64,000 nt of DNA from an uncultured Bacteroidaceae bacterium (GCA_934271655.1 CAKQRW010000001.1:115777-179776); one strand, 5' to 3'. Positions 8,855 through 17,547 are shown, numbered from the stretch's first letter. Program-made: numbers and translations. Notes: generated by a model not told the origin, from the letters alone.

Positions 8855-11254
8855 TTATGGTTGCGCTTTCGTCTTCACAAGTCTCACTCCATATATCTGG
8901 CCGACCTGCTTGCCGTTTTTCGCCACAAACTTCACTCTCACCTCTTTCTTACCCTTGAGCATAGAGGCTGGAATGGCATACTCCTCTGTCTTGAACTGCG
9001 TGGTCTTCCACTTGTGAGTGTTGTTCACACTTCTTACAAGCGCATCGTCCACCATTATGTCAAACTCGCATGTGCGCCATTCATCCTGTCCCCAGAAGGT
9101 GAGCTGAAGAGCCAATGCCTCATTGCCGCCTGTCTTCATCAGATAACTGAAATAATGCCCGTCACGCGCATCACGGAAGAAGACTCCCTCTGTGCTTCCT
9201 CTGTCAGACTGGTCAGTCTCCATGCGATGGTCCGTCTCAGGCTGCTGTTCTCCAGGCGACACCTTGTCCACGGTGCGGGCCTCCAGAGCCTCACGCGCCT
9301 TCTCCTTGCTTACCAAGTTGTCCATATACGTCTTCTGGTTCTTATCATCGAGAGCCAGCCAGTACATCATATAGCGCGAGTCATGAATCTCGAAGAAAGG
9401 CTGCAGCTCGCCATTGATGGCGTTCATCATCTTGGTGGAGAGCGTGAAATGCAGCGGCTTGCCAGCCACAGGCTTCAAGTCCCTCGCCACGTCATCAATA
9501 TTCTTTGGCATGAGAATAGGAGCCTTGTCGAGAGGCAGCTTCATTCCCCCGGCATACTGGCCGAAGCGACTGTCGTCTGCAATGAGAGAGCGGAGATCCT
9601 CTGTGCCAGTCTTCATGCCAAGAAGGATAGGGCCATACATGATGGCAACGTACTGAGGCACATTGGGCATGTGCTTGATGTAGGCATGCATAGGCATGGA
9701 CACAGAGAGTTTGTCTCCCTTCTTCCATTTGCGGCTGATGCACACATAGCCATCCTTCTCCACGGTCTTGACGCTGAATCCCTCTCCCTTCACGGCAAAT
9801 CCGTCACACCATTCCGGCTTGCGTATCTTCAGCGTGAAGGTTCCCTTGCCCTTGGTGACGCTCACCTGCGCTGTCTCGGCATAGGGGAAGGCTGTCTCCT
9901 GCCTGATGACGATGCCGCGTTCCCTCCAGTTCAGTTCCGACGGCATGAACAGGTTCATGTAGAGCGCATCATCGGCCGGCACAGATCCCTTCGTGTGTGT
10001 CCAGGCAAACTGGCCATACTTGCCGTGATTCTCCATGCCTGTGCCCACACAGCACCACATGGCCATGTTGGGCGCAGAATAGTTGCGGTAGTGGCGCGGA
10101 CGTGCCGACGTGAAATAGACGTAGCCGCCATGCTCCGGATGCTGCGTCGAGAGGATATGGTTATACATGGCCACCTCATAGAAGTCGCCATACATGCCAT
10201 TGGGATTCTCACGGTTGAGAGCCTCTGTCAGCTTGAGCATGTTGTATGTGTTGCACGACTCGGGGCCGTCAATATCGTTCACGTAGTCTATGCATGTCTC
10301 CTTGGTAGGGAAATGCTCCCTGCGGCTGTTGCCGCCAAGTGCCAGCGAACGTTCCCTCGTGACCACCTCCCAGAAGTACTCACTCGCGTCATGATACTTC
10401 TCGTCGTGGCTCAGCTCAGCTATGCGCTGAAAGCCCACCACCTTAGGTATCTGGGTATTGGCATGCATGTTGTCAAGGCAGTCCTTATGATTCTCCATCG
10501 GCACGAGCAGCTGCTTGTGGGCAAATCTCCTTGCGCAGTCCATGTACGCCTGCTTGCCTGTCATGGCAAAAGCGTCGGCAAGCACCTCGTCCATGCCGCC
10601 ATGCTCGTTGCCAAGCATGCGCTCCATCTGCTCGTCATTAAGGTTGGCGGTGATGGCCACAGCCCAGTCGCAGAACTTCAGGAAGAGCGTCCTGGCATCC
10701 TCATTGCCGCAATAGAGCCATGCGTCTCTCAGTCCGGCGTACATCTTATGCAGGTTGTAAAATGGAGCCCATGAGCTAAAGTACACGCTGAAGTCGCCTT
10801 TCATGAACGCAGGCCACAGCTTGGCGCTATTGGGGAAGCCGCCCACATAGTTCACGCTCCAGGCCTCTCCCCTCCTGTCGTTAGCCGCAGCGCACTCCTT
10901 CAGCTCGCTTATCATATACTCCATCCTCTGCCGGCATTCCTCGCTGCCTGTGGCGGCATTGATGGCGAGAGCCGAGAGATAGTGTCCTCCGACGTGACCA
11001 TCCAGGCCGTCCCAGTTGGGATATGTAGGTTTCTTCGGCTTCAATCCGGCCTCCTTGCGGTAAGGCGCCAGCATGCGGTCGCAGTCATACTTCAGCAAAG
11101 TCTCTACATTGAGGTCGCGTGCCCTCTTCAGCGGGCCATCGAGCAAGGTGATGTCGCCAAGCGGGAACTCATCGGCATATAGCCTGTCCTGGGCCATAGA
11201 TCTGCTGGCCATTGCCATGCACAGCATTCCTGCTATGACTAAGTGTTTTTTCAT
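8855..11254 (-). CDS. Secreted beta-L-arabinofuranosidase, GH127/GH146 type (DUF1680)
   Basis: The product is 799 residues with a signal peptide (residues 1-21, cleaved after RSMA before QDRLY). The DUF1680 (alpha/alpha)6 catalytic domain starts at PLGDITLLDGPLKRARDLN. The zinc/catalytic residues of this clan are recognisable: the Glu and Cys of GPESCNTYNM (about residues 330-332) and the Cys pair of WCCVGTGMEN (about residues 398-399), one of which acts as the unusual cysteine nucleophile. The sequence style (LDGHVGGHYLSALA) resembles the Bacteroides enzymes classed as GH146 more than bifidobacterial GH127. A C-terminal beta-rich region (residues about 640-799) matches the accessory domain of these proteins. 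It probably removes terminal beta-L-arabinofuranose from plant arabinans in the periplasm. No SusC/SusD pair is next to it. Confidence 0.88.
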   Translation of the reverse strand: MKKHLVIAGMLCMAMASRSMAQDRLYADEFPLGDITLLDGPLKRARDLNVETLLKYDCDRMLAPYRKEAGLKPKKPTYPNWDGLDGHVGGHYLSALAINAATGSEECRQRMEYMISELKECAAANDRRGEAWSVNYVGGFPNSAKLWPAFMKGDFSVYFSSWAPFYNLHKMYAGLRDAWLYCGNEDARTLFLKFCDWAVAITANLNDEQMERMLGNEHGGMDEVLADAFAMTGKQAYMDCARRFAHKQLLVPMENHKDCLDNMHANTQIPKVVGFQRIAELSHDEKYHDASEYFWEVVTRERSLALGGNSRREHFPTKETCIDYVNDIDGPESCNTYNMLKLTEALNRENPNGMYGDFYEVAMYNHILSTQHPEHGGYVYFTSARPRHYRNYSAPNMAMWCCVGTGMENHGKYGQFAWTHTKGSVPADDALYMNLFMPSELNWRERGIVIRQETAFPYAETAQVSVTKGKGTFTLKIRKPEWCDGFAVKGEGFSVKTVEKDGYVCISRKWKKGDKLSVSMPMHAYIKHMPNVPQYVAIMYGPILLGMKTGTEDLRSLIADDSRFGQYAGGMKLPLDKAPILMPKNIDDVARDLKPVAGKPLHFTLSTKMMNAINGELQPFFEIHDSRYMMYWLALDDKNQKTYMDNLVSKEKAREALEARTVDKVSPGEQQPETDHRMETDQSDRGSTEGVFFRDARDGHYFSYLMKTGGNEALALQLTFWGQDEWRTCEFDIMVDDALVRSVNNTHKWKTTQFKTEEYAIPASMLKGKKEVRVKFVAKNGKQVGQIYGVRLVKTKAQP

Positions 11255-11340
11255 ACGTATTTTTTTATTATGATTGTATTGATGATTGTATTTCCTATTG
11301 TTTTTGATTGCTGCAATAGTCTGCCTTTATTTTCATTTGT

Positions 11341-11444
11341 CCTCACGTGTTTTCATCTTTCCTCACAGGTCTTCATTTATCTATCTTCACGTGCAGGTCT
11401 TCAGCTGTCCTCACATGCAGTTTTTCATCAGTCCTCACATGCAG
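11341..11444 (-). repeat. Five degenerate ~24-bp repeats in the leader of the arabinofuranosidase gene
   Basis: The motif cctcac[a/g]tg or its variants recurs at 11341, 11361, 11385 (cttcacgtg), 11409 and 11433, with spacing of 20-24 nt. It lies between the likely promoter at 11479-11486 and the ATG at 11254, so it would be transcribed in the 5' leader. Confidence 0.65.
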
Positions 11445-11478
11445 CCCACTTATTACCGCACACAAAAAATGTCAAGTG

Positions 11479-11486
11479 CAAAGTTA
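11479..11486 (-). promoter_or_regulatory. Promoter -7 box for the arabinofuranosidase gene
   Basis: The minus strand reads TAACTTTG, an exact TAnnTTTG match, giving a leader of about 215 nt that holds tandem repeats. No convincing -33 element is seen. Confidence 0.5.
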
Positions 11487-11716
11487 TAAAACATAAACGT
11501 TCCCGTGTTGCTTGCCTGCTTCAAAAACTGTTGCTCTTGATTCATGTATTATCTCTTTGCAAGCCCAAACATAATAAAAACGTCAAAACAAGGAAACAAA
11601 AGTGTCATAAGCATGTTCAAACCTATTATGTCAGACCATGCATGCTGAATGTGAAAGCCTCGAAAAGAGCCGCCTGAAGGCATGGAAAATGGTGTTGCGA
11701 GACATGCGCTAATCTC

Positions 11717-11857
11717 GACAAAAGGACAAAAAGGACAAAAAGGACAAAAGGACAAAGTGCCAAAACATAGCAAAAGTATACAAAATAAGTTATTTTGATG
11801 AATTTGACAAGGAAATGTCACTTGTCCTTTTGTCCTTTTTGTCCCTTTTGCCCTTTT
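11717..11857. repeat. Palindromic dispersed element, copy 1
   Basis: The left arm (about 11717-11756) is made of GGACAAAA(A) repeats, followed by a core of about 68 nt starting gtgccaaaacatag (11757-11826). The right arm (about 11824-11857) is made of the reverse complement, TTTTGTCC(T). The arms can pair into a long hairpin with the core as loop. The core is closely similar to one at 33066-33149 on the other strand, where the arms use a different repeat unit. There is no transposase nearby and no coding potential I would defend. Confidence 0.8.
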
Positions 11858-12031
11858 CTTACGGCAAGACACATTGAGGATGCTGTGCATGGCAATGAGG
11901 CTCCTGAGTTGTCAGATGCTTGGTTGCGGCATGTGAAGTCTAAAAGTTGAGCAGAACAACATTAGCAATATACTGACTATTGATGACTTTGTACACATAA
12001 TCTTGCTCAACGTCCAGACCTCACGCTCCAT

Positions 12032-12119
12032 CATGCCTTGCCCTCCGCCATCCTATGCCTTGCCCTCCGTTATCCTATGCTTTACGCACTGTTATCCTAT
12101 GCTTTGCGCACCGTTATCC
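12032..12119. repeat. Four 22-bp tandem repeats
   Basis: Units start at 12032, 12054, 12076 and 12098. Each has the form tatgc[c/t]tt...tatcc and the copies differ from one another at a few positions. The array lies in the gene-poor stretch 11.26-12.33 kb, about 175 nt after the palindromic element. Confidence 0.85.
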
Positions 12120-12200
12120 TAAGGCCAGCATATCGCTTCCTTCAAGGGATTCACCATAGGTATCATTTGATGGTAGGATGCCGACTGAAACAACAGCAAT

Positions 12201-12233
12201 AAAAAACGCCTTGCCAGCCAAGTGTGACAAGGC
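12201..12233 (-). terminator. Second (distal) terminator-like hairpin after tRNA-Val
   Basis: The 6-bp stem gccttg/caaggc (12208-12213 and 12228-12233) is followed on the minus strand by a run of six T. It has the same layout as the hairpin at 12265-12302, and both share the flank actgaaac[a/g]acag, which suggests a tandem duplication. Confidence 0.55.
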
Positions 12234-12264
12234 AACTTAGGGCTATGAACTGAAACGACAGAAA

Positions 12265-12302
12265 CAAAAAAAACGCTTTGCCAACATGACGTCAGCAAAG
12301 CG
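12265..12302 (-). terminator. Terminator of tRNA-Val
   Basis: The 8-bp stem cgctttgc (12274-12281) and gcaaagcg (12295-12302) is followed on the minus strand by a run of eight T. It starts 28 nt past the tRNA 3' end. Confidence 0.8.
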
Positions 12303-12329
12303 GATTTCACGATGTTTTGTTTATATGAG

Positions 12330-12404
12330 TAGGGACGATCGGGCTCGAACCGATGACCTCCGCAATGTGACTGCGGCGCTCTGAACCAGCTGGGCTACGC
12401 CCCT
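12330..12404 (-). tRNA. tRNA-Val (anticodon CAC)
   Basis: The minus strand folds as a tRNA. The acceptor stem AGGGGCG pairs with CGTCCCT (one G-T pair). The anticodon stem CCGCA/TGCGG encloses the loop GTCACAT (U33, anticodon CAC, A37). The T arm is ATCGG-TTCGAGC-CCGAT. The D arm GCCC/GAGC has one C-A mismatch. The discriminator is A and CCA is not encoded. Valine is read from the anticodon position; the fold was made by eye. Confidence 0.88.
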
Positions 12405-12422
12405 GTTTATCAAAACCTGCTG

Positions 12423-12454
12423 CAAATGTAGCGCATTTTATTGAACTGGCCAAA
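12423..12454 (-). promoter_or_regulatory. Promoter of tRNA-Val
   Basis: The minus strand carries TACATTTG (12423-12430) as -7 box and TTTG (12451-12454) as -33 element, separated by 20 nt. This matches the Bacteroidetes housekeeping consensus, and the box lies 18 nt before the tRNA. From here to the cysS promoter region (about 12455-12664) I see no gene. Confidence 0.75.
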
Positions 12455-12664
12455 TATGTTAACACTTTTTATAAGTAGCAGCTCATTATATCTCATCTAT
12501 CTGTTACGACACGCACACATAAGTGAGAAGCGCAAAATCAGGCTCTACCTGACCGTAGATTTCTTCATGCAGCATCAACAAGCTGCCTTGCCAACAAAGG
12601 CACCTGGACAGAGCTGCAACATTCAAAAAGAACGGAACAGGTGCAAAAATATAATGATAAGAGC

Positions 12665-12693
12665 TGTGTTTGCAGAAATAATTTGTAACTTTG
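12665..12693 (+). promoter_or_regulatory. Promoter of cysS
   Basis: The -7 box TAACTTTG lies at 12686-12693, 26 nt before the ATG. Only a TG (12665-12666) is present at the -33 distance of 19 nt. Confidence 0.6.
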
Positions 12694-12718
12694 TCGCAAA
12701 ATATAAAAACATCATATA

Positions 12719-14221
12719 ATGGAACAAGCACTATACATCTACAACACACTGACACGCAAGAAGGAAGTGTTCAAGCCGCTGCACGCTCCACATGTGGGCA
12801 TGTACGTATGCGGACCTACCGTCTATGGCGACGCGCATCTCGGACACGCGCGTCCAGCCATCACGTTCGACATAGTATTCCGTTTTCTCAAGCACATGGG
12901 CTACAAGGTGAGATATGTCCGCAACATCACGGATGTTGGCCATCTGGAACACGACGCTGACGAGGGCGAGGACAAGATAGCCAAGAAGGCGCGCCTGGAG
13001 CAGCTGGAGCCGATGGAGGTGGCACAGTACTACACCAACCGCTACCATGAGGCCATGGACGCTCTTGGCTGCCTGCCTCCAAGCATAGAGCCTCACGCCA
13101 CAGGCCACATCATAGAGCAGCAGCAGCTGGTGCAGCAGATTCTCGACAACGGCTTTGCCTATGTGAGCAACGGCTCGGTATACTTCGATGTGGAGAAATA
13201 TGACAAGAAGTATAAGTACGGCGTGCTCTCAGGACGCAGTCTGGAGAACGTGAAAGACGCCAGCCGCGACCTCGCTGGTGTGGGCGAGAAGCACAACCAG
13301 GCCGACTTCGCGCTCTGGAAGGCTGCACAGCCAGAACACATCATGCGATGGCCTTCGCCATGGAGCGACGGATTCCCCGGATGGCACTGCGAGTGCACCG
13401 CCATGGGACGCAAATACCTGGGCGACCACTTCGACATTCATGGCGGTGGCATGGACCTCATCTTTCCGCACCATGAGTGCGAGATAGCGCAAGCCGTGGC
13501 AAGCCAGGGAGACCAAATGGTGCATTACTGGGTGCACAACAACATGATCACCATTGACGGACAGAAAATGGGCAAGTCGCTCGGCAACTTCATCACACTG
13601 CCGCAGTTCTTTGCTGGCGACCACCCGAAGCTTGAGAAGGCATACAGCCCTATGACCATACGCTTCTTCATCCTCCAGGCTCATTACCGCTCCACCGTGG
13701 ACTTCAGCAACGAGGCTCTGCAGGCTGCTGAGAAAGGTCTGGAGCGTCTGCTTGACGCATGGAGAGCGCTCGGCACTATACAGCCAGCAGCCGACGGCAC
13801 GGTGAAGATGGACTACGTGGAATCGCTCAAGGAAAAATGCTACGACGCCATGTACGACGACTTCAACACTCCTATAGTCATCTCGCACCTCTTTGAGGCC
13901 GCCAAGGTCATCAATTCCATCGTTGACAAGAAAGAGACTATCTCTGCCGAGGTGCTCGATGCGCTCAAGTCTACATTCAGCCTCTTCGCCTTCGACCTGC
14001 TTGGCATCAAGGCTGGAGCAGGAGCAGCGGCCGCCGGCGAGGGCAGCGATGCCCGCGAAGAAGCCTTCGGCAAAGTGGTGGACATGCTTCTTGAGCAGCG
14101 CATGAAGGCTAAGGCCAACAAAGACTGGGCCACAAGCGACATGATACGCGACAACCTTGCAGCCCTTGGCTTCGAGGTGAAGGACACGAAGGACGGATTC
14201 AGCTGGAAACTGAATAAATAA
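12719..14221 (+). CDS. cysS: Cysteine--tRNA ligase
   Basis: This class I aminoacyl-tRNA synthetase charges tRNA-Cys. The zinc-ligand region and signature are [18 protein letters not shown] (C31, HLGH at 40-43), followed by WHCECTAMG and [15 protein letters not shown] with further zinc ligands. The KMSKS loop is KMGKS near residue 283. The C-terminal DALR-like helical region occupies residues about 350-500. Length (500) is normal. The ATG at 12719 is close behind a good -7 box. It appears to be transcribed on its own, with a small membrane-protein gene 137 nt downstream. Confidence 0.96.
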   Translation: MEQALYIYNTLTRKKEVFKPLHAPHVGMYVCGPTVYGDAHLGHARPAITFDIVFRFLKHMGYKVRYVRNITDVGHLEHDADEGEDKIAKKARLEQLEPMEVAQYYTNRYHEAMDALGCLPPSIEPHATGHIIEQQQLVQQILDNGFAYVSNGSVYFDVEKYDKKYKYGVLSGRSLENVKDASRDLAGVGEKHNQADFALWKAAQPEHIMRWPSPWSDGFPGWHCECTAMGRKYLGDHFDIHGGGMDLIFPHHECEIAQAVASQGDQMVHYWVHNNMITIDGQKMGKSLGNFITLPQFFAGDHPKLEKAYSPMTIRFFILQAHYRSTVDFSNEALQAAEKGLERLLDAWRALGTIQPAADGTVKMDYVESLKEKCYDAMYDDFNTPIVISHLFEAAKVINSIVDKKETISAEVLDALKSTFSLFAFDLLGIKAGAGAAAAGEGSDAREEAFGKVVDMLLEQRMKAKANKDWATSDMIRDNLAALGFEVKDTKDGFSWKLNK

Positions 14222-14358
14222 GTGGACGGCCTTCAGCTGAAGGCTGAAAGACAAAACGCATCGCCCAGGCATATTGACCCTTTTAAGGCCAAAGGATTAT
14301 TCAACACACAAGTCTTGAAGCCAGGGCCGCAGAATGGATGGAGCGTTCACATACGCAT

Positions 14359-14541
14359 ATGGAAAAACTCAAAAAAATAATGATGGTGCTCTCGCTCGTC
14401 TTCATCGCCCTGTGCTTTGCAGCGAGCATATGGCTCTACACCGTGCTCAAGGACTCTACCTCCATCATAATCATGGCGGTCTTGTTCGTCGCACTCGTGT
14501 GGTACGCCTTCAATGTGCGCAGCATCTTTAAGAAAGACTGA
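14359..14541 (+). CDS. Small two-helix membrane protein
   Basis: This is a 60-residue protein starting MEKLKKIMMVLSLVF, with two hydrophobic segments (about residues 7-27 and 33-52) separated by a short polar turn (TVLKDST) and a basic tail (RSIFKKD). An in-frame ATG seven codons upstream at 14338 is possible, but the start at 14359 has the usual lysine-rich N-terminus. It is unrecognised beyond being a likely inner-membrane protein. A hairpin follows at once. Confidence 0.6.
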   Translation: MEKLKKIMMVLSLVFIALCFAASIWLYTVLKDSTSIIIMAVLFVALVWYAFNVRSIFKKD

Positions 14542-14550
14542 ATGGAATAT

Positions 14551-14602
14551 AAGAGAGAGGGAGAGAGGGATGGCCGCAAGCTGGCCTACCCTGCTCTCTC
14601 TT
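14551..14602 (+). terminator. Hairpin after the small membrane protein gene
   Basis: The arms aagagagag (14551-14559) and ctctctctt (14594-14602) are extended inward by agggatggcc/ggcctaccct around a GCAAGCT loop. The following T-run is weak (atgtttctt). Confidence 0.55.
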
Positions 14603-14661
14603 ATGTTTCTTCCTCAGACTATACAGACTATATAAACCTTATCTAACTATTGTTACAAAAA

Positions 14662-15120
14662 ATGAAAAAACTTACTTTATCAATCATGCTGCTTATGGCA
14701 GCAAGCGTGAGCTCCATGGCAAAAAGCGTGGTGTTCACCCTGACCAACGGCACTAAGGTGTATTACCTGCTCGGCATCACAGGTAAGGATCCTGTGCTTC
14801 GTTTTGCTGACGGCAAGATGACTGTCAATGCCGACACCTATGAGTTTACCGACATAAAGAACTTCTACGTCTCTGCCGAAGACGACCCTACTGCCATAGA
14901 AAATGTGCTTGCCAGCAAGAACATCAGCTTCCATGGCGACATGGTGGCAGTCAATGCGCCTGGAGTGAAGCAGGCAGCTGTCTATGACGTAAATGGAAAG
15001 GCTGTCGGCGCTGATGTGACAAAGAGCGGCGACGTGGTGACAATATCGCTCGCGACGCTGCCTGCAGGACAATATATAATAAGGATTGACGGAGCATCTT
15101 TCAAGATGCTGAAGAAATAA
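14662..15120 (+). CDS. Small secreted protein with type IX secretion-like C-terminal domain
   Basis: The ATG at 14662 gives MKKLTLSIMLLMAASVSSMA, a signal peptide. A short domain (residues about 21-75: VVFTLTNGTKVYYLLG, YEFTDIKNFYVSAEDDPT) follows, of a type common at the N-terminus of Prevotella surface proteins. The last 70 residues (VYDVNGKAV..., ISLATLPAGQYIIRI...SFKMLKK) match the pattern of type A Por secretion tail domains. It is therefore probably exported through the outer membrane by the type IX system and anchored or released after tail cleavage; the porX and porW genes at 56-61 kb show that this system is present. The biological role is unknown. The gene for a metallopeptidase-like protein begins 19 nt downstream. 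Confidence 0.65.
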   Translation: MKKLTLSIMLLMAASVSSMAKSVVFTLTNGTKVYYLLGITGKDPVLRFADGKMTVNADTYEFTDIKNFYVSAEDDPTAIENVLASKNISFHGDMVAVNAPGVKQAAVYDVNGKAVGADVTKSGDVVTISLATLPAGQYIIRIDGASFKMLKK

Positions 15121-15139
15121 GGAAGAGGAGGAACACAGA

Positions 15140-17218
15140 ATGAAGAAAGACATACTGAGAAGATTTTTCCTCTCTGCGGCATGCGCCACAAGCATGGCTG
15201 CCATGGCCCAGGACAAGCCAGAGTGCATATCATTCCAATGTGACGACCGTTTCGTCATGAACGAGGAGCTGAGCCTTGACGCAGTGGATTCCATAGCCTT
15301 CACAGAGGGAGGCATAAAGCGGTTCAAGACCACATCATCAGGAGCGACACTCCCTCTCCCAAAATCTTACCGAACAGACGGTGTGTATGTGCTGGGCGAC
15401 GCCGGCCGCACACTGGTGAAGCCATCAGGATACAGCAGTGTGGACTTCACCAAAGAAAGCTCCAAGTGGTGCTTCCAGCGCTCCATGGAGTCAGAGCACT
15501 TCGTGTGCTTCTGGGAAAAGGGACTCACTCCTGTGAACAACACCATCACGCTTGGCGGACAGTCGGTAAACATAAAGACTCTGCTCAACCGCGGAGAAGC
15601 TGTATGGAACAAATACGTTGAGGACCTCGGTTTCCTCATCCCGGGCAAGTCTGTCACCGACAAAACTAAGATATGCATGTTCATCGTCAACCAGACCGAC
15701 TGGCGGGCAGACGGCTCTGGACAGGACGGCACAGTATGGGAATACTCTGGAACAACAAAGAAACCAAAAGCCATGAAGGTGGGACTCTTCCATTGCAACC
15801 CTTGGGCTGCCAACGCAGAGGGCGGACACACCATGGCACATGAGGTGGGACACGTGTTCCAGTATCTCGTGAGCGCCGACTGCGGCAGCAGCCACGGATG
15901 GAACTGGGGCTACGGTGACAACGCCAGCGGCGGCAATGGCTGGTGGGAGAGCTGCGCCCAGTGGCAAGCTTTCCAGGTCTACCCTTCCAGCCGGTTCACC
16001 AACAGCTACTACAGCCAGTATGTATCCAACTCATACAAGAACCTGCTCCATGAGTCATTCCGCTACGCCAACTATTTCATACAGAGCTACTGGTGCGAAC
16101 TCTTCGGACGCGACTTCATCGGACGCCTCTGGCGAGAGTCAACATGGCCAGAAGACCCCGTGGAGACCTACAAGCGCATGAACAGCGCATCGCAGGATGA
16201 CTTCAACAAGATGATTTTCGACTACGCTTGCCGCGCCATCACATGGGACATAGACGACCTGCGCACCCAGGGAAATAACTACCAGGACGCTTTCTCCACC
16301 ACGCTCAACTGGGTGGAGGGCACAGACAACACCTATATGGCAGCACCTTCATGCGCTCCGCAGAACTACGGATTCAACATCATACGCCTCAAGGGCTTCA
16401 AGGCGGGAGAGACAGTGAAGGTTGACTTCAAGGGCGTGACAGGCGCATCAGGCTACCGCACCATCAACAAGCTGAGGGCCGGATGGCGATACGGCTTTGT
16501 AGCGCAAACAGAAGACGGCAACCGCATCTACGGAGACATGCACGCCGACAAGGAGGGCACAGCAGAGATGACCCTGCCAGAGAACGTGGCCAAAGCATGG
16601 CTCGTGGTGACAGGTGCCCCAACAGAACATTGGCGCCACCCATGGAATGACGACGACTCCGACGACGAGCAGTGGCCTTACCAGGTGACCTTCTCTGGAT
16701 GCTCTGCCATTGGAGCCTCACGCACCTATGACGAATATCCTGAAGACTACGCTCGCCGCGACACTACCGTCATCGTCAACGCAGAACTGGCACGCTCAAA
16801 CAGCTACAGCTCCGTGACTGTGCCATACGACATGGACGCTGTGAGCCGTGCGCTTGGAGTGAGCACAAAGCAGATGAAGGCTGCCAAGTGCAACTCTTCG
16901 AGCAAGGGTGTGAAGGGCACCATTGACTTCGCTGGCGTGAACGCAAATGGATCTCTGCGCTACGGCACCACCACATCCACATCATCTTCTACAGTCTACG
17001 GCCACTGGTTCACCACAGCCGGCAACGTGTGCGGCTATGACAATTCAGCGGCTGTCTTTGCCGAGATGACACCAAGCGACTACAAGTGCAAGGTGGGACA
17101 GTACCCCAACCGCCTCACAGCCGGCAAGACATACATTGTCCGCCAGGCTTACATCTACACACACACGGACGGCAAGCAGTACAAGGCCATCATGGAGGTT
17201 CACCTCAAAGTGAAATGA
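15140..17218 (+). CDS. Secreted HEVGH zinc metallopeptidase-like protein (DUF6055-like plus DUF4859-like)
   Basis: The product is 692 residues. A signal peptide (MKKDILRRFFLSAACATSMAAMA|QDK) is followed by an N-terminal segment (CISFQCDDRFVMNEELSLDAV) found on many Bacteroidales surface proteins. A gluzincin-type motif HEVGH lies at residues 234-238, with a downstream WWESCAQW (Glu about 270) as possible third zinc ligand. This region resembles DUF6055. The C-terminal 140 residues (SYSSVTVPYDMDAVSRALG, GHWFTTAGNVCGYD, GQYPNRLTAGKTYIV) resemble DUF4859. There is no type IX tail at the end (HLKVK), so export beyond the periplasm is unclear. It is probably translated with the preceding small secreted protein. 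Peptidase activity is inferred from the motif only. Confidence 0.7.
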   Translation: MKKDILRRFFLSAACATSMAAMAQDKPECISFQCDDRFVMNEELSLDAVDSIAFTEGGIKRFKTTSSGATLPLPKSYRTDGVYVLGDAGRTLVKPSGYSSVDFTKESSKWCFQRSMESEHFVCFWEKGLTPVNNTITLGGQSVNIKTLLNRGEAVWNKYVEDLGFLIPGKSVTDKTKICMFIVNQTDWRADGSGQDGTVWEYSGTTKKPKAMKVGLFHCNPWAANAEGGHTMAHEVGHVFQYLVSADCGSSHGWNWGYGDNASGGNGWWESCAQWQAFQVYPSSRFTNSYYSQYVSNSYKNLLHESFRYANYFIQSYWCELFGRDFIGRLWRESTWPEDPVETYKRMNSASQDDFNKMIFDYACRAITWDIDDLRTQGNNYQDAFSTTLNWVEGTDNTYMAAPSCAPQNYGFNIIRLKGFKAGETVKVDFKGVTGASGYRTINKLRAGWRYGFVAQTEDGNRIYGDMHADKEGTAEMTLPENVAKAWLVVTGAPTEHWRHPWNDDDSDDEQWPYQVTFSGCSAIGASRTYDEYPEDYARRDTTVIVNAELARSNSYSSVTVPYDMDAVSRALGVSTKQMKAAKCNSSSKGVKGTIDFAGVNANGSLRYGTTTSTSSSTVYGHWFTTAGNVCGYDNSAAVFAEMTPSDYKCKVGQYPNRLTAGKTYIVRQAYIYTHTDGKQYKAIMEVHLKVK

Positions 17219-17224
17219 CAGGAC

Positions 17225-17269
17225 CTTGACATCATAAGTGAAATGAATTCATCTTGACATCATAAGTGA
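17225..17269. repeat. Short direct repeat after the metallopeptidase-like gene
   Basis: The 17-mer cttgacatcataagtga occurs at 17225-17241 and 17253-17269 (period 28). The first copy follows the stop codon by 6 nt. The rest of the gap up to 17547 holds a terminator and a promoter. Confidence 0.75.
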
Positions 17270-17382
17270 CATTATAAACAAGGAGCAAGACATTATGACA
17301 TTGCAGCGCGCAAGCCAGCACAAACTGAGGGTGAGCCAAGCATGAAACAATATCGAGCTTCTGCTTGAGCTCACACTACGCT

Positions 17383-17430
17383 AAGGCGCAGACTGGCACT
17401 GTAACCGCAACAGGCAGTCTGCGCCTTTAT
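17383..17430 (+). terminator. Rho-independent terminator of the 14.66-17.2 kb unit
   Basis: A perfect 13-bp stem (aaggcgcagactg at 17383-17395, cagtctgcgcctt at 17415-17427) is followed by TTATTAT. Confidence 0.8.
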
Positions 17431-17497
17431 TATAGCTTTATCGTAGCTGAAACAACATTTATGCGGGACATCCGTGCTGAGAAACATATATTATTCA

Positions 17498-17505
17498 TAA
17501 TTTTG
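17498..17505 (+). promoter_or_regulatory. Promoter -7 box for the Fur-family gene
   Basis: TAATTTTG matches TAnnTTTG, 42 nt before the ATG at 17548. Only a weak TG is present at the -33 distance. Confidence 0.5.
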
Positions 17506-17547
17506 CGGACGAAAAGCAACAACACACATCACGGAAGCACACAGACC

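Noticed and set aside
8861..10774. 637-codon open frame opposite the arabinofuranosidase gene
   Set aside because: It is an antisense shadow caused by biased codon use of the GH127/GH146 gene, with histidine- and arginine-rich low-complexity translation, no recognisable domain and no promoter.
11549..11890. Open frame across the palindromic element (GTKRTKGQ..., FCPFCPFCPF)
   Set aside because: The repeated residues come from the GGACAAAA/TTTTGTCC units, and the paralogous element at 33 kb does not keep an equivalent protein.
13229..14272. 347-codon open frame opposite cysS
   Set aside because: It is antisense to conserved synthetase motifs, so not a gene.
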